From Chondrus crispus (taxonomy: Eukaryota; Rhodophyta; Florideophyceae; Gigartinales; Gigartinaceae), in assembly GCF_000350225.1 (NCBI RefSeq), contig NW_005178676.1, positions 255,998 through 319,997 of the forward strand: DNA of 64,000 bases. The letters are read 5' to 3'. Made by a program: the position numbers and the translations under genes. The first letter of the stretch is position 1; the number at the start of each line of letters is the position of its first letter. Positions 28,659 through 38,011 of this stretch are shown piece after piece. Under the pieces are notes generated by a model. That model worked only from the letters and a program-made list of their open reading frames with translations. It was not told where the DNA came from and ran no database searches.

Positions 28659-29048
28659 TTACGTTTTAAATGCCAGTCGTGGAGTGCAATAATGTCCAGG
28701 GATGGGGGAGTGGGTGTGGGTTGGGTGTTGCCAAGCTTGTAGATGGGTTGAGTGTTGTGGTGCTTTGCGGTGTTCAGTAATTGCTGTTATGAGTTCGTAG
28801 GGTGTAGGATCGCTGGTCGGTGGGATGATTAAGTTGGCAATTTCCGGTGGGATAGATAATATGATTTTGCCGATCAGATAGTGTTTGTTGCGCTGAAATT
28901 CTGCCTGTTGGTTTGGATCTTGCGGTACTTCGGGATTGCCGGTGATGTGGTTGATGCAGTCGATGGTGTGAGCTGCGGCGCGGATTGCTACGAGCCATGG
29001 GCCGTAGTTGGCTGTGTCGAGTTTGGGAACGTCTGAGCGTTTATCCAT
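28659..29048 (-). CDS. Copia B Gag, N-terminal part
   Basis: 129 residues starting MDKRSDVPKLDTANYGPWL, matching the copia A and C Gag start. It includes LIGKIILSIPPEIANLIIPP near residue 52. No protease segment comparable to copia A or C is present before the integrase frame. Confidence 0.8.
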   Translation of the reverse strand: MDKRSDVPKLDTANYGPWLVAIRAAAHTIDCINHITGNPEVPQDPNQQAEFQRNKHYLIGKIILSIPPEIANLIIPPTSDPTPYELITAITEHRKAPQHSTHLQAWQHPTHTHSPIPGHYCTPRLAFKT

Positions 29049-29186
29049 GTTGCTGAGGGCTGGCTGGAGCCGGGGAGGTGGGAAGTATGTCAGTAGTGCG
29101 GTGAGATGTGAGGGAGTAGCGAGGAGCCTCCGATGGCGGAGGGATCGGGTGTGTGACGTCGTGTTGGGGAGTGGTTAGCGAGTGTT

Positions 29187-29196
29187 GCCCATAACC
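29187..29196 (-). other. Copia B primer-binding site (half tRNA-iMet type)
   Basis: Element strand GGTTATGGGC directly after the 5' LTR; its complement GCCCATAACC equals the anticodon loop region of initiator tRNA-Met. Confidence 0.75.
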
Positions 29197-29296
29197 TGTG
29201 TGAACACGAGACCGATGTCCTTTATTTCCTCGTCGTCGCTCTGTGCGCCTACTTATATTCGTACACTCAGGACAGTCTGTCCTGTGCGGTCTGACA
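29197..29296 (-). repeat. Copia B 5' LTR
   Basis: 100 bases, element strand TGTCAGACCGCAC...GTTCACACA. It is followed by the duplication GCTAT. Confidence 0.92.
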
Positions 29297-29425
29297 GCTA
29301 TCACTAAGCTGCACGTAACATTTAAGGAGAGCATACCGTATCCATACCCCGTTCCAGGACAGGAAGGACCTCCAGCCACACTTCAGGACACATTCGCGGC
29401 AGGCATATATTCGTGGGACTTGAAT

Positions 29426-30367
29426 ATGGTACGAAGAATCGAGCAAGTTGCCCCTGTGAAAGCCCCGGTCGAAGCTCCGGCGCCGCCAGCTTCTGCAGTA
29501 AAGGCGCCTGCACCGCCAGCCAAACCGTCAGCCACCTCGGTCCAAGCTCGCCCGCTGCCAGCTCCCGCGAGAAATGCGCCTGCATCATCAGCGCAGCCGG
29601 TACCAGTTCCGAAGGAGGTCATCAATCTTACCAATGCAGAATTGCATGATGAAGTTTTTGGTCTGTACGGGGCTGGGAGTAAGTTTATTACTGAGGCGGA
29701 GATTGAGAAGAGCAAGCTTGCCACTTCTATTTTCGACAAGGTGGACGCGCATCAGTACTCCCAGGTGGATGTGCTTCTTGACATTGCCGATATCGTCATC
29801 CCTGAACACACTGTTAGAAGTGTCACTGACAGGGATAGAGAGGTCCTGGTTCACCTTTATGACACCACTGGAATTCTGGACTCGTCTGGCAAAATGACGG
29901 TGACCTTTGATGGTCCGTACAACCAGCAAGAGAGGGTGAAGGACGGAGTTATAAATGGCAAAATGGTACTCCTCGACGGAGTAACGAGGTATACTGCTCT
30001 CCGTTTCCCTCGAGACAACAAGGGAGGGAAGTGGATCTCTTTGTGTAAAAGTCTCAAGGTTTCGTTGTGGATGAGGCTGGACCACAAGGAGATGAGTCCT
30101 AGTGAGAACATTGGCATAGGGGTGCTACTGAATGAGGTGTCTTCTTCAGTACGTAAGATGACGTTTGCTGATAGGGTTCACTCCATTGTAAGTCTAGTAC
30201 TCCATGCGGTGGAGAAGAACATGGTTCAACTGTCAACGCTGAATTCTGTGCAGTTGGCCAGTGAATTGTCAGCATCCCAATCAATTGGGGACTTGGACAA
30301 ACGTCAACTTAAGCGCTACGCCGATGTTGACCTGCCTCTTGTTCGGGAACCACAAATGCATTCCTAA
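29426..30367 (+). CDS. ParB-like domain protein, N-terminal part of ParB-dioxygenase gene
   Basis: Start chosen at 29426 (MVRRIEQVAPVK). The frame is open further left but only into copia B, and no Met precedes it in the sequence left of the insertion. A Pro/Ala-rich lead (about 60 residues) is followed by a ParB-like region: VDVLLDIADIVIPEHTVRSV with DRDREVLVHLYDTTGIL and then NGKMVLLDGVTRYTALRF, the DG-x-RRxxA box of ParB/Srx folds. ParB-like domains often accompany beta-class DNA methyltransferases in phages and bacteria. The frame meets one in-frame TAA (30365-30367) and then continues open as the dioxygenase part, so this is probably one gene of about 1129 codons. Confidence 0.6.
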   Translation: MVRRIEQVAPVKAPVEAPAPPASAVKAPAPPAKPSATSVQARPLPAPARNAPASSAQPVPVPKEVINLTNAELHDEVFGLYGAGSKFITEAEIEKSKLATSIFDKVDAHQYSQVDVLLDIADIVIPEHTVRSVTDRDREVLVHLYDTTGILDSSGKMTVTFDGPYNQQERVKDGVINGKMVLLDGVTRYTALRFPRDNKGGKWISLCKSLKVSLWMRLDHKEMSPSENIGIGVLLNEVSSSVRKMTFADRVHSIVSLVLHAVEKNMVQLSTLNSVQLASELSASQSIGDLDKRQLKRYADVDLPLVREPQMHS

Positions 30368-30376
30368 TTTGAGCAG

Positions 30377-32812
30377 GTGTGCCAAGCCAATCCCAAAATC
30401 GGTCTCACTCACCTTTCCCATAACCCGCTGTATACCTTGGACGCAGTAGAGGTTCCTCACATACTCAAATACCTTGCGGAGTTCTTGCGGAGGGATCCCA
30501 AGAAGAGTGCTTGGTCTCGATTTGAAGATGTTCGTCCTTACTTTTTCAACAGGGCGATAGCCATCTTCCGGGCTGTTCGTAAACTCGCGGAGGACAGAAG
30601 CGTACCACTGGAAACCATGTTGGCTGAGGAATATGCCATATCGGCTTCGAAACATTTCAAGGAGACTGTGGGAAATGCAACACTGAAAGCCATTGTGGAC
30701 TTTAGAGTTTTCCCGACTCCCGCAGATAGGGATAACGTGATTTCCAAGGCCGCTCTCGCTATCAGGAAGCGTTTCATTGACAAGCTTCCCCCGGTGCCTG
30801 TTGCAATGATCGCTCCCGTGCAACCAGCTGCAGAACAAGAGGCTGAGGATTCAGCCCTTGATTCAGCAGTTGATGTTGATGGGTCAGGGTTAGGGCAGAA
30901 AGAGGCCGAAGCAGCAGATGCCGAAGGATATCCAAAGGATGCGGTTCAGCCTTCTCCTACAGCTCAAGTACAAGAAACGGGCATGGAATTGAGGAAGCGG
31001 ACTGCGGCAAAAAACTACAAGGAAACTGTCGAAAAGGTGCCACCAAAGAAACCGGCAAAGCGTGGCCCGCCAGCTATGGTGGGTGGCCCCCCTGCTAAGA
31101 AGCAGAGGACCATTCCAGCAAGCATCAGGACTTTCCTCAACAACATGGACCCCGTGGACCTTGCATCGGAGCTGGAGAAATCTTTGGGGATAACAGTTGT
31201 TAACAAAGAGGACGAAAGCGTTTTCGTTGATGATGATGATTCCGACGACGATGCTGAGACCCATGAAGCGAGAACGGAGAAACAGTTTGATGACAACAAC
31301 CCGGACATGGTTCCTTTTCAATGGGAAACCCCTCCATTGTATAATGGAATTCCCAACCCTGCTTGGGTCAACTTCGCTGGTCTGACCCCAAGTAATTGGA
31401 GTGGAGAGAACCGCATTGAACCTGCGGAACCCTGGTTGGAAACCATGTTCCTTCCTCCTGGACACCGTGCGCACATGTTGTCGACTCGCGAGCTTTGCGG
31501 GGTGCATCATGCGGTATTCTGGCAAGCAGGTCGGGGAATGCATGAGGAATACGGAACCACCACGAGTCCTGTGCTTGGTGTCACCTTACCCGTGTCCAAA
31601 GTGTCGAACACTACGGATGAGGATACTCTATGGTTGGCTGCGAAAGAAAGGGATGAGTTGAGTCTCGCGTTCTTTGCTCAGAAAAGAACAGAGCGTCGAG
31701 AACGGGGATTTGCAGTGTTCCCAGGATTTGCGGATGATGAAGGGCTCCGAGTCGTGACCGCCCCACACACACTCCCTGCTGGACAAGCTCCCCAGGTAGT
31801 ACCGCATGATCCCCCGGAGACGGGTTCGACTGGAGAGAGTGTGGGTGCCGTTCCTGCATCCACTGTGTCGGCGCCCTTTACTGCAGATGTGTCGGGGGAA
31901 ATGCTGGATTACTTTGCAGAGGACTTCAGTACGCAGCCAGACCTTCGGGTCGAGGCAAACTGGACAAACTATGTTCCAATCATCAATTTGGGGAACGAGA
32001 AAGATGATGAAATGCGCAAGAAGGGAGCAACTCGGTACATGACCACCAGGAATGGAATTGTGGACAATGTCGAGAGGGATGAGAAAATGGTGCATGTGGT
32101 AAGGAAGCGGGCTCTGATGGATGTTCGCCTTGGACAACTCGCGGTTGCTTTGAAGCTGTGGGATAACACCAAAGATGATGTTACAAAGAAGTTTTGCCCC
32201 AAGACGGGTGGGAGGGTTCTCATCACCACAGAAGGGTGTGAGAGGCAAACTTTGCACAAGGACTTCAATGGCTTGGTGACGAACGGGCCCAACCACATGC
32301 AGAACCCCGGCTACTTTCTTATGGTGTCCGGCAGGTATTCGTTTTCAATCTGGGTGTGTGAGGGGAGTCACAAAGTTCTGCATTCATCAAAGTCAGCGCT
32401 CCGTGCTCTATCAAGGACAGGGGTTTATAATGTGAAGAAGATTACAGTCGCCCCATACTCCATCTTCATCGAGAGGGGGGATGTGGCACATGCAGGGGCG
32501 GGTTCGCGTGACGGTTTCATTAAGGACGTTCTGGTTCGATATCACAAGTACACGGTTCCACAGGGTTATATCCTGCCGGATGCCGTCCACCAGTTGACCG
32601 GCTTTGAGCCAGACTTTGAAGAGAAAGATTGTTCTCTGCAGGAGGGGGATGATGACGAAGAAATGGACGATGTCGAAGTAGAAAACGAGGAGGCCATACA
32701 GAACAGTGATCCTGCTGTTGAGGAACAGTCAGACGAAGCAGATTCGGGATCAGAATATGGTCCTGTCGAACTCGTAATAGATGAAAGTGGGGATGCTGGA
32801 GACGAAGAGTGA
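30377..32812 (+). CDS. 2OG-Fe(II) dioxygenase-like C-terminal part, with nuclear signal
   Basis: 811 residues in the same phase as the ParB-like part. A basic nuclear-type stretch (PPKKPAKRGPP, GGPPAKKQRT) lies near residues 217-240, followed by acidic DDDDSDDDAE. Near residue 630, TLHKDFNG gives the HxD iron ligands, and SFSIWVCEGSHK fits the central strands. RGDVAHAG near 705 gives the distal His, and VRYHKYTVP the 2-oxoglutarate-binding Arg. The last 60 residues are highly acidic. Such enzymes hydroxylate proteins, small molecules or nucleic-acid bases; base oxidation is only suggested by the neighbour methyltransferase and the ParB-like part. The pattern HAGA...RxHxY is common in algal proteins (from memory). 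Confidence 0.65.
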   Translation: MCQANPKIGLTHLSHNPLYTLDAVEVPHILKYLAEFLRRDPKKSAWSRFEDVRPYFFNRAIAIFRAVRKLAEDRSVPLETMLAEEYAISASKHFKETVGNATLKAIVDFRVFPTPADRDNVISKAALAIRKRFIDKLPPVPVAMIAPVQPAAEQEAEDSALDSAVDVDGSGLGQKEAEAADAEGYPKDAVQPSPTAQVQETGMELRKRTAAKNYKETVEKVPPKKPAKRGPPAMVGGPPAKKQRTIPASIRTFLNNMDPVDLASELEKSLGITVVNKEDESVFVDDDDSDDDAETHEARTEKQFDDNNPDMVPFQWETPPLYNGIPNPAWVNFAGLTPSNWSGENRIEPAEPWLETMFLPPGHRAHMLSTRELCGVHHAVFWQAGRGMHEEYGTTTSPVLGVTLPVSKVSNTTDEDTLWLAAKERDELSLAFFAQKRTERRERGFAVFPGFADDEGLRVVTAPHTLPAGQAPQVVPHDPPETGSTGESVGAVPASTVSAPFTADVSGEMLDYFAEDFSTQPDLRVEANWTNYVPIINLGNEKDDEMRKKGATRYMTTRNGIVDNVERDEKMVHVVRKRALMDVRLGQLAVALKLWDNTKDDVTKKFCPKTGGRVLITTEGCERQTLHKDFNGLVTNGPNHMQNPGYFLMVSGRYSFSIWVCEGSHKVLHSSKSALRALSRTGVYNVKKITVAPYSIFIERGDVAHAGAGSRDGFIKDVLVRYHKYTVPQGYILPDAVHQLTGFEPDFEEKDCSLQEGDDDEEMDDVEVENEEAIQNSDPAVEEQSDEADSGSEYGPVELVIDESGDAGDEE

Positions 32813-33960
32813 TTGTTTGTTTGTGATTATAAATTTATGTTTTACTATGTTTGCAGACCAACATCCTTTTCAATTAACAGAAAACGTAGAACTATTCAAG
32901 GGGTACTAGAGGGAAGGGGATCCAGGAAGGATCATCAAACCACGTCTGATCTCCGAACGAGTCGTGGAACACAAGTTCGTGTGTTTTGCTTAGCTCCGGG
33001 TACATTTTGTACCTCTCCAAGAGGGAGCGAGTTACAGGACAGCCACCTCGAAAGTGTTTCTGAAGCTCTCGTTCTGATGATGAATAACACAACTGCAGTT
33101 TAGTGCAAGTAGTAGAACCGTGTACTTTAGTGGAGCTTGATTCCGAACCTCGGATTGCAGCACTAGGGACATCGGTTTCCTGCGCCACGTGCTTTTCGCT
33201 TTCTTCGCAAACGTCGTGAAAGGCTACTTGCCTGTGGATTTTAAAGTGCTCCATGTCTTTTTGAATACACTTCATCGTCTTCTTCAAGTCGGCGACAGCC
33301 TTCTCGATGGTTGTTGGTGAGCAAATGCACACCACAGTTGAGCACTGGCGAAGGGGCATGGAACTCACTGGGAAGTTCTCAGCAGACAGTGAGCAAAATG
33401 CAGGCAGGAGAATTGAAGCTCACACGGCGGAGGAAAAATTCCTCCAAATTATTTCTTGCCGTATATCTGCGGCCGTGTCATTTCGTACACGACCGTTGCG
33501 GGCTAGACGAAGGGGCGCGATGGGCCGGGTGCGGGGCGGTGTGAGTTAGGATGGTATTTAAACGCACAAGCCGCGGACGACACCCTAGAGCTGGAGGCCA
33601 GCGTTTTTACATACCACCCACATAGCTTCTGCACTGCGACGACAAGTCCGCAGTGTAGGCGCTACGGAGGGTAGACGCTCCAGTAAAGTAAACCTCTTTT
33701 TTCCATCAGAGCCTCGCAGTCACCGCCAACCCCTCCCGCCGTCTCTCTCTTCCTTCAGCTTCTCAGACGTTGTCCTGCAGTCAATATAGTTTTAGTCCGA
33801 CATCAATGGTGTGCATCTCGTAGTGCAGCAGTTTTGAGATACGCTTCATTGCTGGATTGTCGGAAACCCTTTTGCAAAAGACAAGAGAAGTTTGTCGAAA
33901 AGTATATTTTGTCGCTACAAGGCTCAAGGTGAGAGCGGATGCGTAGTTGTAGTTGTAACA
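32813..33960. other. Region downstream of the dioxygenase gene
   Basis: About 1.15 kb. A minus-strand frame of 158 codons (32892-33368), with a helical piece KAVADLKKTMKCIQKDMEHF, is the only candidate and would be convergent with the dioxygenase gene. I do not recognise it. The remainder shows no coding, repeat or RNA signal that I can name. Confidence 0.3.
32892..33368 (-). CDS. Hypothetical small protein, doubtful
   Basis: 158 residues, Ser/Cys/His-containing, with one short coiled-coil-like stretch and an aromatic/Pro-rich C-terminus (DQTWFDDPSWIPFPLVP). Its end lies 80 bases from the stop of the dioxygenase gene on the other strand. No family recognised and no independent support. Confidence 0.25.
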   Translation of the reverse strand: MSSMPLRQCSTVVCICSPTTIEKAVADLKKTMKCIQKDMEHFKIHRQVAFHDVCEESEKHVAQETDVPSAAIRGSESSSTKVHGSTTCTKLQLCYSSSERELQKHFRGGCPVTRSLLERYKMYPELSKTHELVFHDSFGDQTWFDDPSWIPFPLVPLE

Positions 33961-34640
33961 TTAAGAATGGCCGATGAGATCAGTACGGAGCACAAAAATA
34001 TGTAAATATGCGCTTATTTTCCTTGTTTCTGTATTTGCTAGTATGGCGGGAACGTGGAATATAGTGCGCAGGGTGCTTCCAATTGCTTCCAAGAAGATGA
34101 TAAAGCAGTCAGTTCTATGGCGGCGTTGCATGAAGGGTATTCAAGTAGGTAATCAAGTTGCTGAGCTTCATGTGCCTCTGTTCTACATCAGTCAACGTTA
34201 CGTTTCTTCCTTACCTTCTTCCTTACCTTCAGCAATTGCTTTTGTTATTCTTCTCTCTGCTCTCCGTTTCTTTCGCCGCTTTTCTTTCTTTCAGATATGT
34301 CTTTCAGCCAGGGGTACGTACGCGATGAAGAAATCCTCGAAATGTTGGGTGAGGAAGTGCCGGAGTCTCCGACCAACGAGTACCGTTAGGGGCGCCCGAT
34401 AAAGTTGTCGCATCGCACCGGAAGAAAGGTGCAGAAGGTGAAGGAGCTGATGGATATGTATGAGGGGAGTGATAGGAAGACGAGGTCTGTCCTGGACAAT
34501 GCAAAAGGAAAGGGCAGGACGGCTGCTCCATCTGCTCCATCCATAGCATCAATGGGTGGTGCTGGCCCGTGTCTGGATCCATGTCCCACAGGTCGAAACA
34601 ATGAGGAAGACAAAATGTGTGATTAGGACGAGGATGGAAT
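33872..34640 (+). repeat. Duplicated segment, copy 1
   Basis: Starts at about cttttgcaaaagacaagag and matches 40130-41340 closely (a few per cent difference). Copy 1 lacks about 430 bases present in copy 2. It includes the upstream leader, the putative splice acceptor and both ends of the coiled-coil gene. Confidence 0.85.
34297..34626 (+). pseudogene. Truncated copy of coiled-coil gene
   Basis: Begins MSFSQGYVRDEEILEMLG like the gene at 40561 but lacks its middle (shared domain and coiled coil). It stops after 30 codons and carries on as the conserved tail (KVQKVKELMDMYEGSDRKT to EDKMCD) at about 34391-34626. Deletion derivative of a tandem duplication. Confidence 0.75.
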
Positions 34641-34781
34641 GTTGGGTGGATTCGAAGATGTTGTTTTGGTTTATCTTTATGTAGACCATAACTTTTCATT
34701 GGGGTTGTATGTTGGGTTCATCTGTTCTCAAACTATTATTTTCATGCCTTTGCGTAGCACAGGGTGGCGAAGATTACCGAT

Positions 34782-34825
34782 TTCCTGCATATTCTCCACC
34801 GGCGCAGGTGGGGAATATGCAGGAA
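34782..34825. repeat. 19-bp inverted repeat
   Basis: ttcctgcatattctccacc (34782-34800) and ggtggggaatatgcaggaa (34807-34825) pair with one wobble around a six-base ggcgca loop. Related half-copies (ttcctgcatactctccacctg, gcggcgcaggtg) recur to about 34910. Possibly the end of a small inverted-repeat element. Confidence 0.7.
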
Positions 34826-35047
34826 GGGCTGCGTATTCTCCATGAGCGGCGCAGGTGAGCGGCGCAGGTGGAGAATAGGGTATCGATTTCCTGCATACTC
34901 TCCACCTGCCCGGTGTTCTTCCTCAGAAAATGGAAAAAATAGGATAAAAGATAGAATAAGAGGAAATAGGATAGAAAATAGAACGAAAATGGCCCTGAAA
35001 AGTACGTTCCGGGCGGATGGTAAACTAGTAGATGTGGAATGCAAACT

Positions 35048-35235
35048 AGCAACATACTAGCACTGTACTAGCACCATACTAGCACTATATTAGCACTATA
35101 CTAGCCCTATACTAGCACCATACTAGAAGTATACCAGCACCATACTAGCGAAATACTAGCACCATACTAGCGAAATACTAGCACCATCCTAGCGAAATAA
35201 TAGCGAAATACTATCGAAATACTAGTACCATCTTA
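35048..35235. repeat. actagc minisatellite
   Basis: Tandem short units of the type atactagcaccat / atactagcgaa, period about 11-12 bases, running to a gradual decay. The core tactagca is AT-rich and close to palindromic (ctag). Confidence 0.85.
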
Positions 35236-35274
35236 GGAAACAATACTACAGAAATACTACGACACGTGGCCACG

Positions 35275-35468
35275 TGCGGATCTTTGGTGGAATACTCGCT
35301 AGTATATCCTACGGTCGAATACTAGCACGGGTGGAATGGCTAGTATTTCCTGCGGTCGAATACTAGCACACGTGGCAATGTTCAGGATTTCGGTGGAATA
35401 CGATACTAGCACGGATGGAATACTCATTATTATATCCTGCGGCCGAATACTAGCACGGGTGGAATAAT
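35275..35468. repeat. Palindromic satellite block left of copia F
   Basis: Units of about 90-100 bases containing gctagtatttcctgcggtcgaatactagcac. gctagtatt pairs with aatactagc around cctgcggtcg. The same units continue at 39774-39990 on the other side of copia F, so F inserted into one satellite array (duplication ATAAT). Confidence 0.8.
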
Positions 35469-35926
35469 TGTCGAGCTGTATTGACGTAGACCTTTATGAT
35501 GCCCCATCCGATGTCGAGATTCTGTGTGCATTGATCCAATTTACAATTCATCTACGTTCAATGATGAGGGCTACAGTAGAGAAAAAGGGGATGATGAAAG
35601 GTCGAGGATTTAGAGCTGTCTGTCTTGCTCAATTGACAACCGACAGTCAATTGAGCAAGCGAGAACGGCAGGAAATATCTTAAGAGCGAACTTCGAGCTT
35701 CAGCGTGAAAGAGAAAGGGTAGGACGGAATAAACATCAACTTGTTGGCACACTGCAACAACTCGCAGCCCTCACCTGCGTGAGATCTGCTGTTCCGCCTC
35801 GCCCGACTCGCGCTCTCGAGAGCAGCGCAAGCTCCGCGCGAGCTTGCTACCTGAGTCAAAGACACAAGCCCCGTCACTCGCTGCGGGTCCACTCTAGGAC
35901 CACCCAATCGGACCGTTTATCCGACA
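35469..35926 (+). repeat. Copia F 5' LTR
   Basis: 458 bases, TGTCGAGC...TTATCCGACA. It contains a perfect inverted repeat, gctcaattgac / gtcaattgagc, near 35629-35662. The sequence after it (ttccggaatag) shows no obvious tRNA 3'-end match. Confidence 0.9.
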
Positions 35927-36451
35927 TTCCGGAATAGAGGGTACGCGATCCTTTCCCTTACGGGCATTTTGCCAACAGAAAACCCCGAGAATAAGAGAAG
36001 ATACCAACACGTACACTCATCAAGATGAGTACTCGGAACACTGCCCCTTTGGGTAATTTGAAACTTTCGACTCCAAAATAAGAGGGTTTACACAACCTCT
36101 TTGTTGGCTATGCGACAGAAGTCCCATTGCTGAAGGAAGACGCTCTCCTTGCCGCCATTCGTGAAGATGTTTCAGTCATGGAGTTCGTGCATCCGGACAT
36201 AGTCTGCAACTACGAGGTCTACAAAAAAAATCCGCAAATTTCTCAATGATCGACTTATTGATACCCCCGAGAACCTCCAGTCCGGTGTTTCCATTGCACG
36301 TCGTGTCATATGTTCTATCTGGAGTGGTGATAGGTTCCAAGAGGACCGCCGTAAGGCGCTCGGCGTATTTGACGCTGTCAAACGCGGGGAATGGCATCCA
36401 GACTCCCCATCATCCGGGTCCAACCACCCGCTTTCACCATTTCCTCTTTCA

Positions 36452-37141
36452 ATGCCCAGAACCACACGCGGAGCGAGTCCCTCTCCGGGCGTCCCAGCCA
36501 CTATCAACCCTGCATCAGGATATTCAACTCGCAATGCTCCTACCGCCATCCTCAGTAATGCGTATCGCTATGAGAAACAGAAGTTCACTGGAGATGGAGA
36601 GCAAGACTGGTCGACCAAGCTTGCCCGCTACAACCTCCTGTGCATAGAGAACAATATTCGTGCAGTTGACAAAGTTAGACACATGCATCATCTTCTGGAG
36701 GATGGCGCTCTACAATTTTACATTAATGAGATTGAAGGAAAATATGAAAACTGGGGTGCCGTAGTACAACTTTTTAACAATCGTTACTCTTCCGCTGCAC
36801 GCAAGGAGCGCATGTCAAACCGTCTGCAGGCATTGTGCATCGCTACCTTTGAGAAGGAGGGGTGCACTGAAACAGAAGCCTTACGCAAAGTTGTTCAGGA
36901 GATCGACCGCCTCGCTCCCATGTCACACACTGAGTGTCAAACAGACCGTGCAAAAGGCATGTTCCTTCAAACAGCAGTCAAAGGACGCAATTGGGCCTTC
37001 ATTGTGCTTTCGAACTCATACGGCCCGTCCCTCAAGTACAAAGAGCTCGTCGACCAACTAGAAAACGCCCAGCAGCAGTCCGTTGTTCATGCCATTTCTA
37101 GAGAAAATATCACTCCATCCGGATTCCGCCAATATCGCTAG
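36452..37141 (+). CDS. Copia F Gag
   Basis: 229 residues. A Pro/Ser-rich lead, then a Gag-type helical core: YEKQKFTGDGEQDWSTKLAR near residue 40, DKVRHMHHLLEDGALQFY near 73 and ERMSNRLQALCIATF near 116. No zinc knuckle in this frame. Confidence 0.65.
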   Translation: MPRTTRGASPSPGVPATINPASGYSTRNAPTAILSNAYRYEKQKFTGDGEQDWSTKLARYNLLCIENNIRAVDKVRHMHHLLEDGALQFYINEIEGKYENWGAVVQLFNNRYSSAARKERMSNRLQALCIATFEKEGCTETEALRKVVQEIDRLAPMSHTECQTDRAKGMFLQTAVKGRNWAFIVLSNSYGPSLKYKELVDQLENAQQQSVVHAISRENITPSGFRQYR

Positions 37142-37234
37142 AGGGCACCTGTCAACACAAACTACGCTAGACACGAACGATATCACGCTCCTATCAGACG
37201 CATCTTTCGCGTACTGCGAACACAGTATCCCCAA

Positions 37235-37999
37235 ATGGATCCCGAGGTTACTTTGCGGCTGGCAGTGAAAGGTGCCAACGACACCCTCGGACCGGATGGA
37301 CACGTCCCCTCGAAACTAGTGTTTGGTGTCGAACCCGCCTTTCCTGTATTAAATTCAGCTCTCCCTGCACAGAGAGAGCGAATGCAGGCCCTGCAGGCAG
37401 CTCGAAAGGAAATGGCCACAATTGCGGCTGAGCTCCGCATCACACGTGCACTCAAGGCTAAACTCCCACCGGCGACAAAGTACAATATCGAGCCTGGCGA
37501 CAATGTGTTAGTTTACCGTGAAAACGAGCGTGAATGGCAAGGTCCATATACCGTCGAAAAGATCATCGACAAGCAAGTTTTTGTACACTGGAAGGGTACG
37601 GAGAAACAGTTCAATATTGTCCAGGTTGTTCCCGCACCACAATGCCATGGAGATAAGGCGCTGCACAGACTCCTTGACGGGATGGCCCAGTTCCGATCTA
37701 ATCCACCTCCAGGTGTTTTTGTCTCTGAGGTTCTTCATCCTGCCGATCCCCGTGCACATTCGGGCATGTTTGATGAGGCAAAGAAACAAGAGATGGAAGG
37801 ACTCGCCAAACGCGGAGTGTACGAAATTGTTTGCTGGGAAGACGCTCCCGAAAATGCGAATATTTTGGGCGGTCGTTTCGTCCTTGCAATCAAAAATGCG
37901 AAGTCTGAACAAGAAGTCTACAAGGCGCGATATGTTGTCCAAGGACATAACGACACCGAAAAAAACCTATTGGTACACGACAGCACAAATTTGCGCTAA
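37235..37999 (+). CDS. Copia F integrase C-terminus and RT start
   Basis: 254 residues. PGDNVLVYRENEREWQGPYTVEK near residue 88 is an integrase C-terminal SH3-like segment. RT starts with MFDEAKKQEMEGLAKRGVYEIV near 174 and KARYVVQGHND near 230. Confidence 0.7.
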   Translation: MDPEVTLRLAVKGANDTLGPDGHVPSKLVFGVEPAFPVLNSALPAQRERMQALQAARKEMATIAAELRITRALKAKLPPATKYNIEPGDNVLVYRENEREWQGPYTVEKIIDKQVFVHWKGTEKQFNIVQVVPAPQCHGDKALHRLLDGMAQFRSNPPPGVFVSEVLHPADPRAHSGMFDEAKKQEMEGLAKRGVYEIVCWEDAPENANILGGRFVLAIKNAKSEQEVYKARYVVQGHNDTEKNLLVHDSTNLR

Positions 38000-38011
38000 T
38001 CTTCCATTCGC

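Larger units (their letters stand above)
25992..29296 (-). mobile_element. Copia element B (GalEa-like)
   Basis: 3.3-kb copia element with 100-bp LTRs (25992-26091, 29197-29296) that differ only at the inner terminal base, flanked by GCTAT (25987-25991, 29297-29301). Very young. It is broken, shorter than copia C, with about three breaks. Parts: short Gag 28659-29048, integrase and start of RT 27404-28612, RT and RNase H 26195-27304. It lies in the intergenic region of the divergent methyltransferase and ParB-like genes. Confidence 0.92.

Noticed and set aside
30365-30367. Reassigned TAA codon
   Set aside because: TAA is the ordinary stop in other frames of the window, such as the acidic repeat gene; two lone cases do not support a changed code.
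30377-32812. TET/JBP-type thymine or methylcytosine dioxygenase
   Set aside because: Only the general HxD...H...R pattern of 2OG-Fe(II) enzymes is visible; nothing specific to TET/JBP, so the narrower name is not supported.
22168-32812. KDZ-type DNA transposon carrying the modification genes
   Set aside because: No transposase, no terminal inverted repeats and no target duplication found around the pair.
35048-35235. Possible CRISPR-like array
   Set aside because: Units are 11-12 bases with no unique spacers; simple minisatellite in a eukaryotic setting.
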